Origin: Bog-375 sp049698695
GTDB lineage: Bacteria; Acidobacteriota; Terriglobia; Bryobacterales; Bryobacteraceae
Assembly (NCBI GenBank): GCA_049698695.1
Contig: JBAVYH010000121.1
Span: 1 to 64,000, forward strand
Direction of reading: 5' to 3'
Length of the DNA stretch: 64,000 nt
The translations under genes and the position numbers were made by a program. The notes under the pieces were generated by a model. It saw only the letters and a list, made by a program, of their open reading frames with translations, was not told the origin of the DNA and ran no database searches. Positions 10,729-18,717 of this stretch are shown piece by piece (within the stretch, counting starts at the first letter, position 1; each line of letters begins with the position of its first letter).

Positions 10729-10961
10729 CTTAGATTCGGTTATGCCGTGGACTTTAGCGTGCACTGCCTAATAAGTCCGCATATGGAACCGTCGTGCATG
10801 TTGCGGGTTCGGGTAGAATGGGATTGCAATATCCGGAACCAGGTTGGCAGGGCCCCAGTTGCATGAGTGCCATCATACCGGCATATGACAAATCGGGTGC
10901 GCCGGTCGGGGCGCGCCCCATCTTTACCAAGTCCACAATACAGGCGACGAGGAGGTAAACT

Positions 10962-11234
10962 ATGAATCCCTATGTACCTTTTGTAGTGCTTTGGGCCGTG
11001 CTGGCTTTGGCAGTGATCGGGTTGATCATCTACCGCAGGTTGGTGTCGGCGAGCGAAGACGACATGATCCACGTGAGCGAGGCAGCCGCATCGGCCACCA
11101 CTCAGCAGGTGACGGTCGCCCAGAAACTCGACCAGATCGACAAGTGGGGCAAGACGCTGACCGTGGTCGTAGTTGTATACGGCATTGTTCTGGGCGGCAT
11201 CTACGTGTATCAAAGCTGGGTCTCGGGGGTTTGA
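10962..11234 (+). CDS. small two-TM membrane protein
   Basis: A 90-residue protein with two predicted membrane helices (residues about 5-25 and 66-84) separated by a soluble charged segment, preceded by a strong AGGAGG. I do not recognise the family. It ends 7 nt before the nonaheme cytochrome gene, so it is very likely part of that transcript and could be a small subunit of the membrane complex. The 233-bp gap upstream holds no recognised promoter beyond AT-rich patches. Confidence 0.65.
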   Translation: MNPYVPFVVLWAVLALAVIGLIIYRRLVSASEDDMIHVSEAAASATTQQVTVAQKLDQIDKWGKTLTVVVVVYGIVLGGIYVYQSWVSGV

Positions 11235-11241
11235 CGGCGGC

Positions 11242-12909
11242 ATGCGGCGGGCGATCCCTCGGGTTGGCTTGAAGCCGGGAATTGCCCTGCTGGCTTTGGT
11301 TTTTGGGGCTGCCGGCGGACGCCTGGCGGCGGCCCCGGCGCTCGATTGCGCCGGTTGTCACGACCAGGCGCAGAAACTGGCCAAGAGCGCGCACGCGGGA
11401 CTGGCCTGTGATACCTGTCACGAATCCCATGACGAGTATCCGCACAAGGCCGGCATTCCGAAGCCGCAGTGCGCCACCTGCCATGCCGATCAGGCAGGCG
11501 ACTACGAAAGCGGCGTTCACGGCCAGGCGCGCAAGAGCGGCAACGAGTCCGCACCCGATTGCAGCGTTTGCCACGGCAGCGCGCACGAATTGCTGCGGCC
11601 CAGCTCACAGGCCTTCCGAATGGCGGTGCCGGATACCTGCGGCATGTGCCACCCGTCGGTGGTCGAACAATACCGTGCCAGCGTTCACGGCCAAGCGGTG
11701 GCCAGAGGCATCACCCAGGCCCCGCTCTGCACCGACTGCCACGGCGAGCACAAGATCATCAAACCGAGCAACTCCGCTTCGCCCGTGAACGCGGCTCATA
11801 TCCGCGAGACCTGCGGCAGTTGCCACGGCGATGTCCGGCTCGACCGCAAGTTCGGCATGCCTTCGGACCGCCTGGTGAGCTTCGACGCTTCCTACCACGG
11901 GCTGGCCGCCAAGGAAGGCGTACAGACCGTGGCCAACTGCGCCAGTTGCCACGGCGTCCACAACATTCTGGCTTCCTCCGACGCGAATTCCACCATCAAT
12001 CCGAAGAACCTGCCCAAGACCTGCGGCCAGTGCCATCCCGGCGCCGGCGAGCGATTCGCCATCGGCCAGGTGCACGTGACCGACGGCGCCAGCGAACCGC
12101 CGGTGCTCGGTTTCATCCGCCGTTTCTACCTGCTGCTGATCCCGGTGACCATCGGGCTGATGATGCTGCACAATGGCGGCGATTGGATCCGCAAGCTGGT
12201 GCGCGCACGGTTCCGCGCGGGCGTGCGTTTCGTCAGCCACGCTCCCGCCGGGCTGCGCATGCTGCCGTTTGAGCGGGTGCAGCATGCGTTACTCGCACTT
12301 TCGTTCATCACTCTGGTGTGGACCGGTTTCGCCCTCAAGTACCCGGACCAGTGGTGGGCCCGGCCGTTGCTTCTGCTCGAGGTGCGGCACGACATGCGGA
12401 GCCTCATCCATCGCATCGCGGCGTCGGTCTTCATCGCGGTCAGTGTGACTCATCTGGTGTCGCTCATCGTCAGCCGGAAACTGCGCGACCATTGGAAGGA
12501 AATGATTCCCAAGGTGCGCGATGCGCGCGAAGCCAGCAACAACTTCGCCTACAACCTGGGCCTGGGGGACACTCCGCCGCCGCGCTCATCGCACAGCTAT
12601 ATCGAAAAGGCCGAGTACTGGGCGGTGACCTGGGGAGCGATCCTGATGATCTCCACGGGAATCATGCTGTGGGCCAACTCGCTCGTCATGCGCCTGCTTC
12701 CCAAGCTGTGGCTGGATGTGGCGACCTCGATCCATTTCTACGAAGCCGTGCTGGCCTCGCTGGCCATCGTGGTGTGGCATTTCTATTCGATCATCTTCGA
12801 TCCCGACGTCTATCCCCTGAATACCGCATTCCTCACGGGTTATAGTGTCAGGAAGGACGACTCTCGCACCGCAGGCGAAGCACAAGCGCAAGAGGCTCCA
12901 GGAGACTGA
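11242..12909 (+). CDS. nonaheme cytochrome c fused to cytochrome b (CbcL-like layout)
   Basis: A 555-residue protein with a signal/anchor segment, nine CxxCH motifs in the first 290 residues (CAGCH, CDTCH, CATCH, CSVCH, CGMCH, CTDCH, CGSCH, CASCH, CGQCH), then four to five membrane helices with paired histidines as in HydC/FdnI-type diheme cytochrome b. This is the layout described for Geobacter CbcL, an inner-membrane quinol oxidase feeding periplasmic cytochromes. It probably oxidises menaquinol and passes electrons to periplasmic hemes. The ATG at 11242 gives a proper signal sequence; an in-frame upstream start would overlap the previous gene. The NapC-like gene follows after 9 nt. Confidence 0.87.
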   Translation: MRRAIPRVGLKPGIALLALVFGAAGGRLAAAPALDCAGCHDQAQKLAKSAHAGLACDTCHESHDEYPHKAGIPKPQCATCHADQAGDYESGVHGQARKSGNESAPDCSVCHGSAHELLRPSSQAFRMAVPDTCGMCHPSVVEQYRASVHGQAVARGITQAPLCTDCHGEHKIIKPSNSASPVNAAHIRETCGSCHGDVRLDRKFGMPSDRLVSFDASYHGLAAKEGVQTVANCASCHGVHNILASSDANSTINPKNLPKTCGQCHPGAGERFAIGQVHVTDGASEPPVLGFIRRFYLLLIPVTIGLMMLHNGGDWIRKLVRARFRAGVRFVSHAPAGLRMLPFERVQHALLALSFITLVWTGFALKYPDQWWARPLLLLEVRHDMRSLIHRIAASVFIAVSVTHLVSLIVSRKLRDHWKEMIPKVRDAREASNNFAYNLGLGDTPPPRSSHSYIEKAEYWAVTWGAILMISTGIMLWANSLVMRLLPKLWLDVATSIHFYEAVLASLAIVVWHFYSIIFDPDVYPLNTAFLTGYSVRKDDSRTAGEAQAQEAPGD

Positions 12910-12918
12910 TCACCCACA

Positions 12919-14373
12919 ATGACGCCCCAACAACCGAACCGCTCGCTGGGAGGCTGGCTGTCGCCGGTCATTCATCTGTCCAGCAACTGGATCAGCCTGA
13001 TCGGCGTGATTCTGGTCACTACCGCGACCGTGTTCTGGCTCTTCCTGCTGCCCATCACGCTGCGCGGCCAGGCGACGAACCCGTACATGGGTATTCTGGC
13101 TTTTCTGTTGCTGCCGGGTCCGTTTTTCGTCGGCCTGATTCTCATCCCGCTCGGCATGTGGGTCAAGCGGAAGCGGGAAAGGCACTCCGGCATCTATCCA
13201 CCGAGTTTTCCCAGGCCCGAGTGGCGCAACCCGGAGCTGCGCAAGCTGGTCTATTTCGTCCTGATCACCACCGGCGCCAATCTCGTGATCGCCAGCCAGC
13301 TCAGCTACGGCGCCGTGAACTATATGGATTCGGTCACGTTCTGCGGGAAAACCTGTCACACCGTGATGCAGCCCGAGTACACCGCTTATCAGGGCTCGCC
13401 GCACTCGAGGGTCGCGTGCGTGATGTGCCACATCGGCCCCGGCGCGTCGTGGTTTGTGCGCAGCAAGCTCTCCGGCGTGGGCCAGGTTTTCGCCGTGACC
13501 TTCGACACCTATCCGCGGCCGATCCCGGTTCCCGTCCACAACTTGCGTCCCGCACGCGAGACCTGCGAGCAGTGCCACTGGCCGGAAAAGTACAGCGCCG
13601 ACCGCATCGACATCATCACCCACTTTGCCGACGACGAGACCAACACGGCCACCAAGGACGTGCTGCTGATGAAGATCGGCGGCGGCAACCACGGCATCGG
13701 CATCCACGGCACGCACCTCGGGCCAGGCGTGGTCATCCGCTACTGGCACTCCGACGAAGCACGCCAGGTTATCCCCTTGGTGGAGTATGACAACAATGGC
13801 CGCAAGACCGAATACGCAGCGGCCGGCGCCAAGCCCAATGGCGCCGGGCTCACCAAGCGCGTAATGGATTGCATCGATTGTCACAACCGTCCCACGCACG
13901 CTTTCGACCTGCCGGACCGCGCGCTCGATAAGGCCATGGCGGCCGGCCTGGTGTCGCCCACGCTTCCGTTTGCGCGCAAGAAGGCTCTCGAAATTCTGAA
14001 GGTGAACTACCAGAGCCGCGAGGATGCCGCAGCCCTGATTCCCGGGGCGTTCGAAACGTTCTACCGGCAAAGCTACCCCGCTGTATGGTCGGCCCGGCAA
14101 TCTGAGATCGTCGCTTCCGCCAATCAGGTGCTGGACATTTACGATCGCAATGTGTTCCCCGACATGAAGGTCACCTGGGGCACATACCCGCAAAACATCG
14201 GCCACACCGATTTCCCGGGTTGCTTCCGCTGCCACGACGGCGGCCACACCGCCCAGAACGGCCAGACCATCACCCAGGACTGCAACGCCTGCCACAACCT
14301 GCTGGCGATGGACGAGGCAAACCCCAAGGTACTGACCGAGTTGGGCATCACCGAAGAGACGGCAACCAAGTAA
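12919..14373 (+). CDS. NapC/NirT-like multiheme cytochrome with one CX3CH site
   Basis: A 484-residue membrane-anchored cytochrome c with three N-terminal hydrophobic segments (about 20-45, 53-78 and 105-125) followed by six heme sites. The first is CGKTCH, a CX3CH spacing, followed by CVMCH, CEQCH, CIDCH, CFRCH and CNACH. NapC/NirT/NrfH proteins pass electrons from quinol to periplasmic partners; the position after the cytochrome b fusion gene suggests both serve one electron-transfer chain. The terminal acceptor is not encoded here. It starts 9 nt after the preceding stop. Confidence 0.85.
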   Translation: MTPQQPNRSLGGWLSPVIHLSSNWISLIGVILVTTATVFWLFLLPITLRGQATNPYMGILAFLLLPGPFFVGLILIPLGMWVKRKRERHSGIYPPSFPRPEWRNPELRKLVYFVLITTGANLVIASQLSYGAVNYMDSVTFCGKTCHTVMQPEYTAYQGSPHSRVACVMCHIGPGASWFVRSKLSGVGQVFAVTFDTYPRPIPVPVHNLRPARETCEQCHWPEKYSADRIDIITHFADDETNTATKDVLLMKIGGGNHGIGIHGTHLGPGVVIRYWHSDEARQVIPLVEYDNNGRKTEYAAAGAKPNGAGLTKRVMDCIDCHNRPTHAFDLPDRALDKAMAAGLVSPTLPFARKKALEILKVNYQSREDAAALIPGAFETFYRQSYPAVWSARQSEIVASANQVLDIYDRNVFPDMKVTWGTYPQNIGHTDFPGCFRCHDGGHTAQNGQTITQDCNACHNLLAMDEANPKVLTELGITEETATK

Positions 14374-14523
14374 GCCGCGGCGCCCTTGTTTCCCTGCTGC
14401 TTCAAGCTCAGGCCGGGATCAAGCCGGCCAGTTTGGACGCCGCTGATTCCGCCTCCTTTTGCGATGGGCTTTCTCGGCGCCCAAACGCGGCTCTGGTTTG
14501 TTCCCCTGAGCGATAATAGGTGC

Positions 14524-15270
14524 GTGTTACCTGGGAAAGGTTTGAAAGCGGCCTTCCGGCCGCTCTACCGCAAACTTTGCCGCACTTGCACTAATGCTCG
14601 GTTCACGCCCAAGCAGCAAGCTGAAAGAATGAAGGCTGCCTGGGACCAACGGGCACGTGAGAACGCGTGGCATTTTATAGCGACAGGGAAGAGTAACTGG
14701 ACGGAGGAGGAGTTCTTTGCCTCCGGCGATCGCACCGTTGCCGACCACATACTCTCGGATATGCCGAATATCTGCCAGGGAAAACCTGCGGACCGGATGC
14801 GGGTGCTTGAAATCGGTTGCGGAGCGGGTCGCATAACGAGGGCTTTAGCTCGTACATTTGGCGAGGTCCACGCAGTTGACGTGAGCGGCGAAATGGTGCG
14901 GCGTGCACGCGCCGCCCTATTCCAATTCCCTAATGTCCACTTATATGAAAACAACGGTATGGATCTGACGGTTATACCGGAGCTGACGTTCGACTTTGCT
15001 TTTTCATACCTCGTTTTTCAGCACATTCCCAGTTATCGAGTCATCAAGCGGTATATTCAGGAGACCAACCGGTTGCTGGTGCCGGGAGGATTGTTCAAGT
15101 TTCAGGTCAGGGGAAACACAGCGGACGAATCCAAGGGGACCGATACCTGGGTTGGATTTGCGTTCTCCGATGAACGGGCACGAGCTATCGCCAGGGACTG
15201 CGGCTTCGAGGCAAGGTTTCAAGCGGGAGCGGGCAGCCAGGACTTCTGGTTGTGGTTTTTTAAGAACTAG
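14524..15270 (+). CDS. class I SAM-dependent methyltransferase
   Basis: Rossmann-fold methyltransferase with motif I VLEIGCGAGRITR, the acidic post-motif (EVHAVDVS) and the FDFAFSYLVFQHIP region. Substrate unknown; relatives often sit in polysaccharide or lipid modification loci. The start is uncertain: ATG 14464, GTG 14524 and ATG 14629 are all in frame. GTG 14524 is chosen because GATAAT lies exactly 6 nt upstream, the same spacing as at other likely leaderless genes here. The region looks less GC-rich than the flanking cytochrome genes, a possible sign of acquisition. Confidence 0.78.
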   Translation: MLPGKGLKAAFRPLYRKLCRTCTNARFTPKQQAERMKAAWDQRARENAWHFIATGKSNWTEEEFFASGDRTVADHILSDMPNICQGKPADRMRVLEIGCGAGRITRALARTFGEVHAVDVSGEMVRRARAALFQFPNVHLYENNGMDLTVIPELTFDFAFSYLVFQHIPSYRVIKRYIQETNRLLVPGGLFKFQVRGNTADESKGTDTWVGFAFSDERARAIARDCGFEARFQAGAGSQDFWLWFFKN

Positions 15271-15432
15271 GCGCGGCGGGAGGCAACCACGGAAACCACT
15301 GCGCGGCGACCAATGATAGCGTGTAAATGGAGATACGGCGGGACCAGAGCCGGCCTCCGTGGCTGGAATGGTCTGTAACCGTACACGGTGCGGGCAACGT
15401 CTGTTAATTCTGCGCATAGCATCGAGTTGCCG

Positions 15433-16587
15433 ATGAACCTGACCGAGATCATTTTGTTCGTGATCGCCGCCGCGCCACTGGTTTATTACACGATTGCCAT
15501 TTTCAGCACCTGGCGTTTCTTCCGGACGGCGCGCAGAAGCACGGCGAGCCCTTCCGATTTCACGCCCCCCGTCAGCAATTTGAAGCCGATCCGCGGCGCC
15601 GATCCCGAAGCTTACGAAAACTTCGCCAGCTTCTGCCGCCAGGATTACCCCGATTACGAGCTGGTGTTTTGCGTGAGCGACGCCGAAGACCCCGCCCTGC
15701 CGGTGATCGAGAAACTGCGGCGCGCTTTCCCGGAACGGCCGATCCGCGTGCTCTACGGGTCCGGCCGCGACGCCGCCAACGACAAAGTGGCCAAGCTCGA
15801 CCGCCTGGTGGCCGAAGCCGCTAACCCGTTGGTGGTGATCAGCGACAGCGACGTTCGCGTGCGCCCGGATTATTTGCGCACGGTAGTGAGCGCGCTGGCT
15901 GATCCGAAGGTGGGCGCCGCGACCTGTTTCTACGTGACGGCGCAGGAGAAGACCTTCGCCGACCGCCTGCACTCCACCGGCATGCTCTCGGACTTTTACG
16001 CCGGCATCATCGTGGCCTGGCAGTTGGACGGGGTCAAGTTCGCGCTCGGGCCGACCATTGCCACCACGCGCGAGCGCCTGGCGGGCTTCGGCGGGTACCG
16101 CGCGATCGAGAACATGCCCGGCGACGACCTGCTGGTCGGCCGGCTGATTGCCGAGCAGGGCTACGAAGTGAAGCTGCTGCCGTACACCGTCGAAACCGTG
16201 GCCGATTTCGCCTCCATCCGCGAGCTGATGCACAAGCGCATGCGTTGGATGGTGGTGATGCGGCACATGCGGCCATGGGGACACTTCGGGCTGCTGTTCA
16301 CGCAGGCGGTACCGTGGCTGCTGGCGGTGGTGGCGCTGGCGCCCGCCGCAGCGGCGCTGGCATATTGGGGAGTGTACCTGGCCATGCGGTGGTTGCTGAC
16401 GTGGATGATCGCCGCGTGGGGACTGCGGCAGCCGGGAGTCGCCCGGAAACTGCTGCTGGTGCCGCTGTGGGACGCGGTCGCTTTCGGCATCTGGGCCACC
16501 AGCTTCGCTCGCCGCACGCTGCGCTGGCGCGGCCACGATTACCTAATTCAGGATGGCGCACTGGTCCCCGTTGCCACCCGCGAGTGA
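15433..16587 (+). CDS. HpnI-like glycosyltransferase (ceramide glucosyltransferase fold)
   Basis: Membrane GT family 21/2 enzyme of 384 residues: N-terminal TM helix, catalytic region with SDSDVRVRPDYL (DxD-type), GDDLLVGRLI, and an RxxRW-type motif (HKRMRWMVVMR), then C-terminal membrane helices. The order and spacing match HpnI, which adds N-acetylglucosamine to hopanoid side chains, but sphingolipid or other lipid acceptors cannot be excluded. The ATG at 15433 is used; a TTG two codons earlier is possible. Two half-size transporters follow convergently, and no squalene-hopene cyclase is in the window. Confidence 0.78.
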   Translation: MNLTEIILFVIAAAPLVYYTIAIFSTWRFFRTARRSTASPSDFTPPVSNLKPIRGADPEAYENFASFCRQDYPDYELVFCVSDAEDPALPVIEKLRRAFPERPIRVLYGSGRDAANDKVAKLDRLVAEAANPLVVISDSDVRVRPDYLRTVVSALADPKVGAATCFYVTAQEKTFADRLHSTGMLSDFYAGIIVAWQLDGVKFALGPTIATTRERLAGFGGYRAIENMPGDDLLVGRLIAEQGYEVKLLPYTVETVADFASIRELMHKRMRWMVVMRHMRPWGHFGLLFTQAVPWLLAVVALAPAAAALAYWGVYLAMRWLLTWMIAAWGLRQPGVARKLLLVPLWDAVAFGIWATSFARRTLRWRGHDYLIQDGALVPVATRE

Positions 16588-16641
16588 GTTGGCGCTCGGG
16601 ACTCGTGAGGAAAGCGCCGGCCGCGGAACTCGTTACAGCGC

Positions 16642-17001
16642 TCAGCGCGCCAGCAGAATGATGCCGCCCAGCACCAGCAGCGTGCCGGCGGCGCGGCGCG
16701 GTCCCACCTGTTCCCGCAGCAGAAGCTTGGCGGCCACCGTCTCCAGGATGAAACTGGCGGCCGAGACGGGCACGGCGAAGCTCAGCGGCTGCGATTGCAC
16801 CAGCGCCATAAACGCGAAAAACGAAAACGCATAACAGACGATGGAGAGGATCAGGTACCGCCGGCGCGCCACCGTCAGCGCCAGGCGCGCAATTCCGCGG
16901 GCACTAACGGACTGTTCTCCCGCCCGCTTCAGCTCGTAGCTTTGCAGCAGGTCGGCCAACGCCGTGGCCACCACGGTGATCGCAACCAGCAGCCACTTCA
17001 T
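16642..17001 (-). CDS. EamA/SMR-like half transporter, subunit 2
   Basis: A 119-residue, four-TM protein of the drug/metabolite transporter superfamily. It overlaps the upstream partner gene by 4 nt, indicating translational coupling. Overlapping pairs of different half-size subunits are typical of heterodimeric SMR-type or ArnE/ArnF-type lipid-linked sugar flippases. With a lipid glycosyltransferase convergent next door, a role in flipping a glycolipid or lipid-linked intermediate is plausible but inferred. Confidence 0.78.
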   Translation of the reverse strand: MKWLLVAITVVATALADLLQSYELKRAGEQSVSARGIARLALTVARRRYLILSIVCYAFSFFAFMALVQSQPLSFAVPVSAASFILETVAAKLLLREQVGPRRAAGTLLVLGGIILLAR

Positions 17002-17405
17002 TTCGCGGAAACTTCTTTCGTGGTATTTTGCGGGGTGGATCCCACCACGGCCACGCCCGCGAAGATGAGAAACGCAGCCAGCCAGCGGACGGCCGTCACC
17101 TCTTCGTGCAGAAACACTTTGCCCAGCGCGGCGGCCAGCACGTAGCCTACCGCGGTCACCGGCAGGACAAAACTCAAATCGGCGACGCTGAGCAGCGCCA
17201 TGCGGGTGAACAGCGAGAAGATGAGCATGGCGATGCCGGCCGCCACCGCGGGATCGAGCATCGACTGCAGATACGCCGCCGGATGCACGCTGAGCGCCGC
17301 GGGCAGGCGCTTGGTGCCCCATGCCAGCATCAGGTTGCCGCAGCCCCTGAGGCCGATGAAAAGCAATACCAGCAGGTAGGTGCGCGCGGTTCTTGGCTGA
17401 TCCAC
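16998..17405 (-). CDS. EamA/SMR-like half transporter, subunit 1
   Basis: A 135-residue protein with four hydrophobic segments of the drug/metabolite transporter type (LLVLLFIGLRGCGNLMLAW, MLIFSLFTRMALL, SFVLPVTAVGYVLAAALG, LAAFLIFAGVAVVG). It shares the SxVLPVTA-like motif with its partner (SFAVPVSA). It is first of the overlapping pair, so the two are expected to be made in equal amounts and to form a heterodimer. Substrate unknown. Confidence 0.78.
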   Translation of the reverse strand: MDQPRTARTYLLVLLFIGLRGCGNLMLAWGTKRLPAALSVHPAAYLQSMLDPAVAAGIAMLIFSLFTRMALLSVADLSFVLPVTAVGYVLAAALGKVFLHEEVTAVRWLAAFLIFAGVAVVGSTPQNTTKEVSAK

Positions 17406-17500
17406 GCCCTGATGATAACAGCCGTGCGAGGGCGTTTAGGCTTCATTACTCGACAGTGCACCCGGTGGCCGGCGACTGAAGGGTCATCTAACAGCGGCTG

Positions 17501-18580
17501 TTACGCCAGGGTGAGACTGGCTTCGGCGGCGGTGTCGAAGCCGGCGAACTCCTTCCGCAACAACTTGGGGAAGGCCGCGGCGGCGATCATGGCGGCGTTA
17601 TCGGTGGCGAGCCCGGGCGAGGGGAAGTGAACCGGATAGGGGAGATGGGCCGCGAGCGCGGCAGCGCGCAAGCCGGCGTTGGCGCTGACGCCGCCGGAGA
17701 CAATCAGCGCACGGGCGTGGATCTGGTCCGCGGCAGAGGCGGCGCGCGTCAGCAGTTCGGTGATGACGGCGCGCTGGAACGAGGCGAGCAGATCCAACGT
17801 CTCGGGCGGCGTGACCGCCAGCCATTGGTCGAGCGAAACAGGGCCTTCGGCGCGGGCCAAGGCGCGGCGGACGGCGATTTCGGCGGCCAGATCGCGCGCT
17901 TCCACCCAGCGCAGCACGGCGGTTTTCAGCCCGCTGAAGCTGAAGTCGAGCGCGTTCCCTTTCATCCTGGCGAAGGTGAAGCGCACCGCCAGCGGGTTGC
18001 CGTGAGGCGCCATGCGGTCGATGATGGGGCCGCCGGGATAGGGGAAACCGAGCAGCTTGGCGACCTTGTCGTAGGCTTCGCCGGCGGCGTCGTCGCGGGT
18101 CTTGCCGAGCAGGACATACCCGAAGTTCTCGTCGACGCGAAACAGGTGGGTGTGGCCGCCGCTCGCCACCAGCGCCAGCGCGGGCAGCTCCACCGGGGCG
18201 CCGGCGCGGCGCGATTCCAGAATCACGGCGTGGATGTGGCCTTCAATATGGTTGACGGCGATCAGCGGCAGCCCGCGCGCGAAGGCCAGCGACTTGGCGT
18301 AAGTGAGGCCCACCAGCAGCGATCCAACCAGGCCTGGTCCCGACGTAGCGGCAATGGCGTCGAGGTTGCCGAGCGAAACCGCGGCGCGCTCCAGCGCCTC
18401 GCGCACCACCGGAACGATGGCGCGCAAGTGTTCGCGCGAGGCAAGCTCCGGCACTACGCCGCCGTACTTGCCGTGAGTGGCCATCTGCGACGCGACCACC
18501 GATGACAGGACCATTTCGCCGTTCTCGACCACAGCGGCAGCGGTTTCGTCACAGGAAGATTCGATGCCCAGAATGTTCAC
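17501..18580 (-). CDS. tsaD: TsaD, tRNA threonylcarbamoyladenosine synthesis protein
   Basis: Kae1/YgjD-family ATPase that transfers the threonylcarbamoyl group to A37 of ANN-decoding tRNAs with TsaB and TsaE. The start GTG at 18580 gives the canonical ILGIESSCDETAAAVV N-terminus; an in-frame ATG 36 nt upstream adds residues not seen in the family. The metal-binding HIEGHIHA motif and ALALVASGGHTHL are present. The length of 359 is slightly above E. coli TsaD. It is divergent from the radical SAM gene. A TACGAT hexamer lies 8 nt before the GTG. Confidence 0.95.
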   Translation of the reverse strand: MNILGIESSCDETAAAVVENGEMVLSSVVASQMATHGKYGGVVPELASREHLRAIVPVVREALERAAVSLGNLDAIAATSGPGLVGSLLVGLTYAKSLAFARGLPLIAVNHIEGHIHAVILESRRAGAPVELPALALVASGGHTHLFRVDENFGYVLLGKTRDDAAGEAYDKVAKLLGFPYPGGPIIDRMAPHGNPLAVRFTFARMKGNALDFSFSGLKTAVLRWVEARDLAAEIAVRRALARAEGPVSLDQWLAVTPPETLDLLASFQRAVITELLTRAASAADQIHARALIVSGGVSANAGLRAAALAAHLPYPVHFPSPGLATDNAAMIAAAAFPKLLRKEFAGFDTAAEASLTLA

Positions 18581-18717
18581 TATTGGACATCGTAGCGCGG
18601 CGATTGGTGATAACATTAACCCACCGACACGGAATTCTCATCCGCCCGCACTCGCGGATCACTTGCCGGGGAAAGGCAGCACTAGCTTCCGACAGGACGT
18701 TGGCATAGTCAAGTCAA

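Noticed and set aside
10845..10866. Possible second sigma-54 promoter before the 90-residue membrane protein (GGCAGGGCCCCAGTTGC)
   Set aside because: The GG and GC dinucleotides are 13 (or 9) nt apart instead of 10, so the spacing is incompatible with sigma-54.
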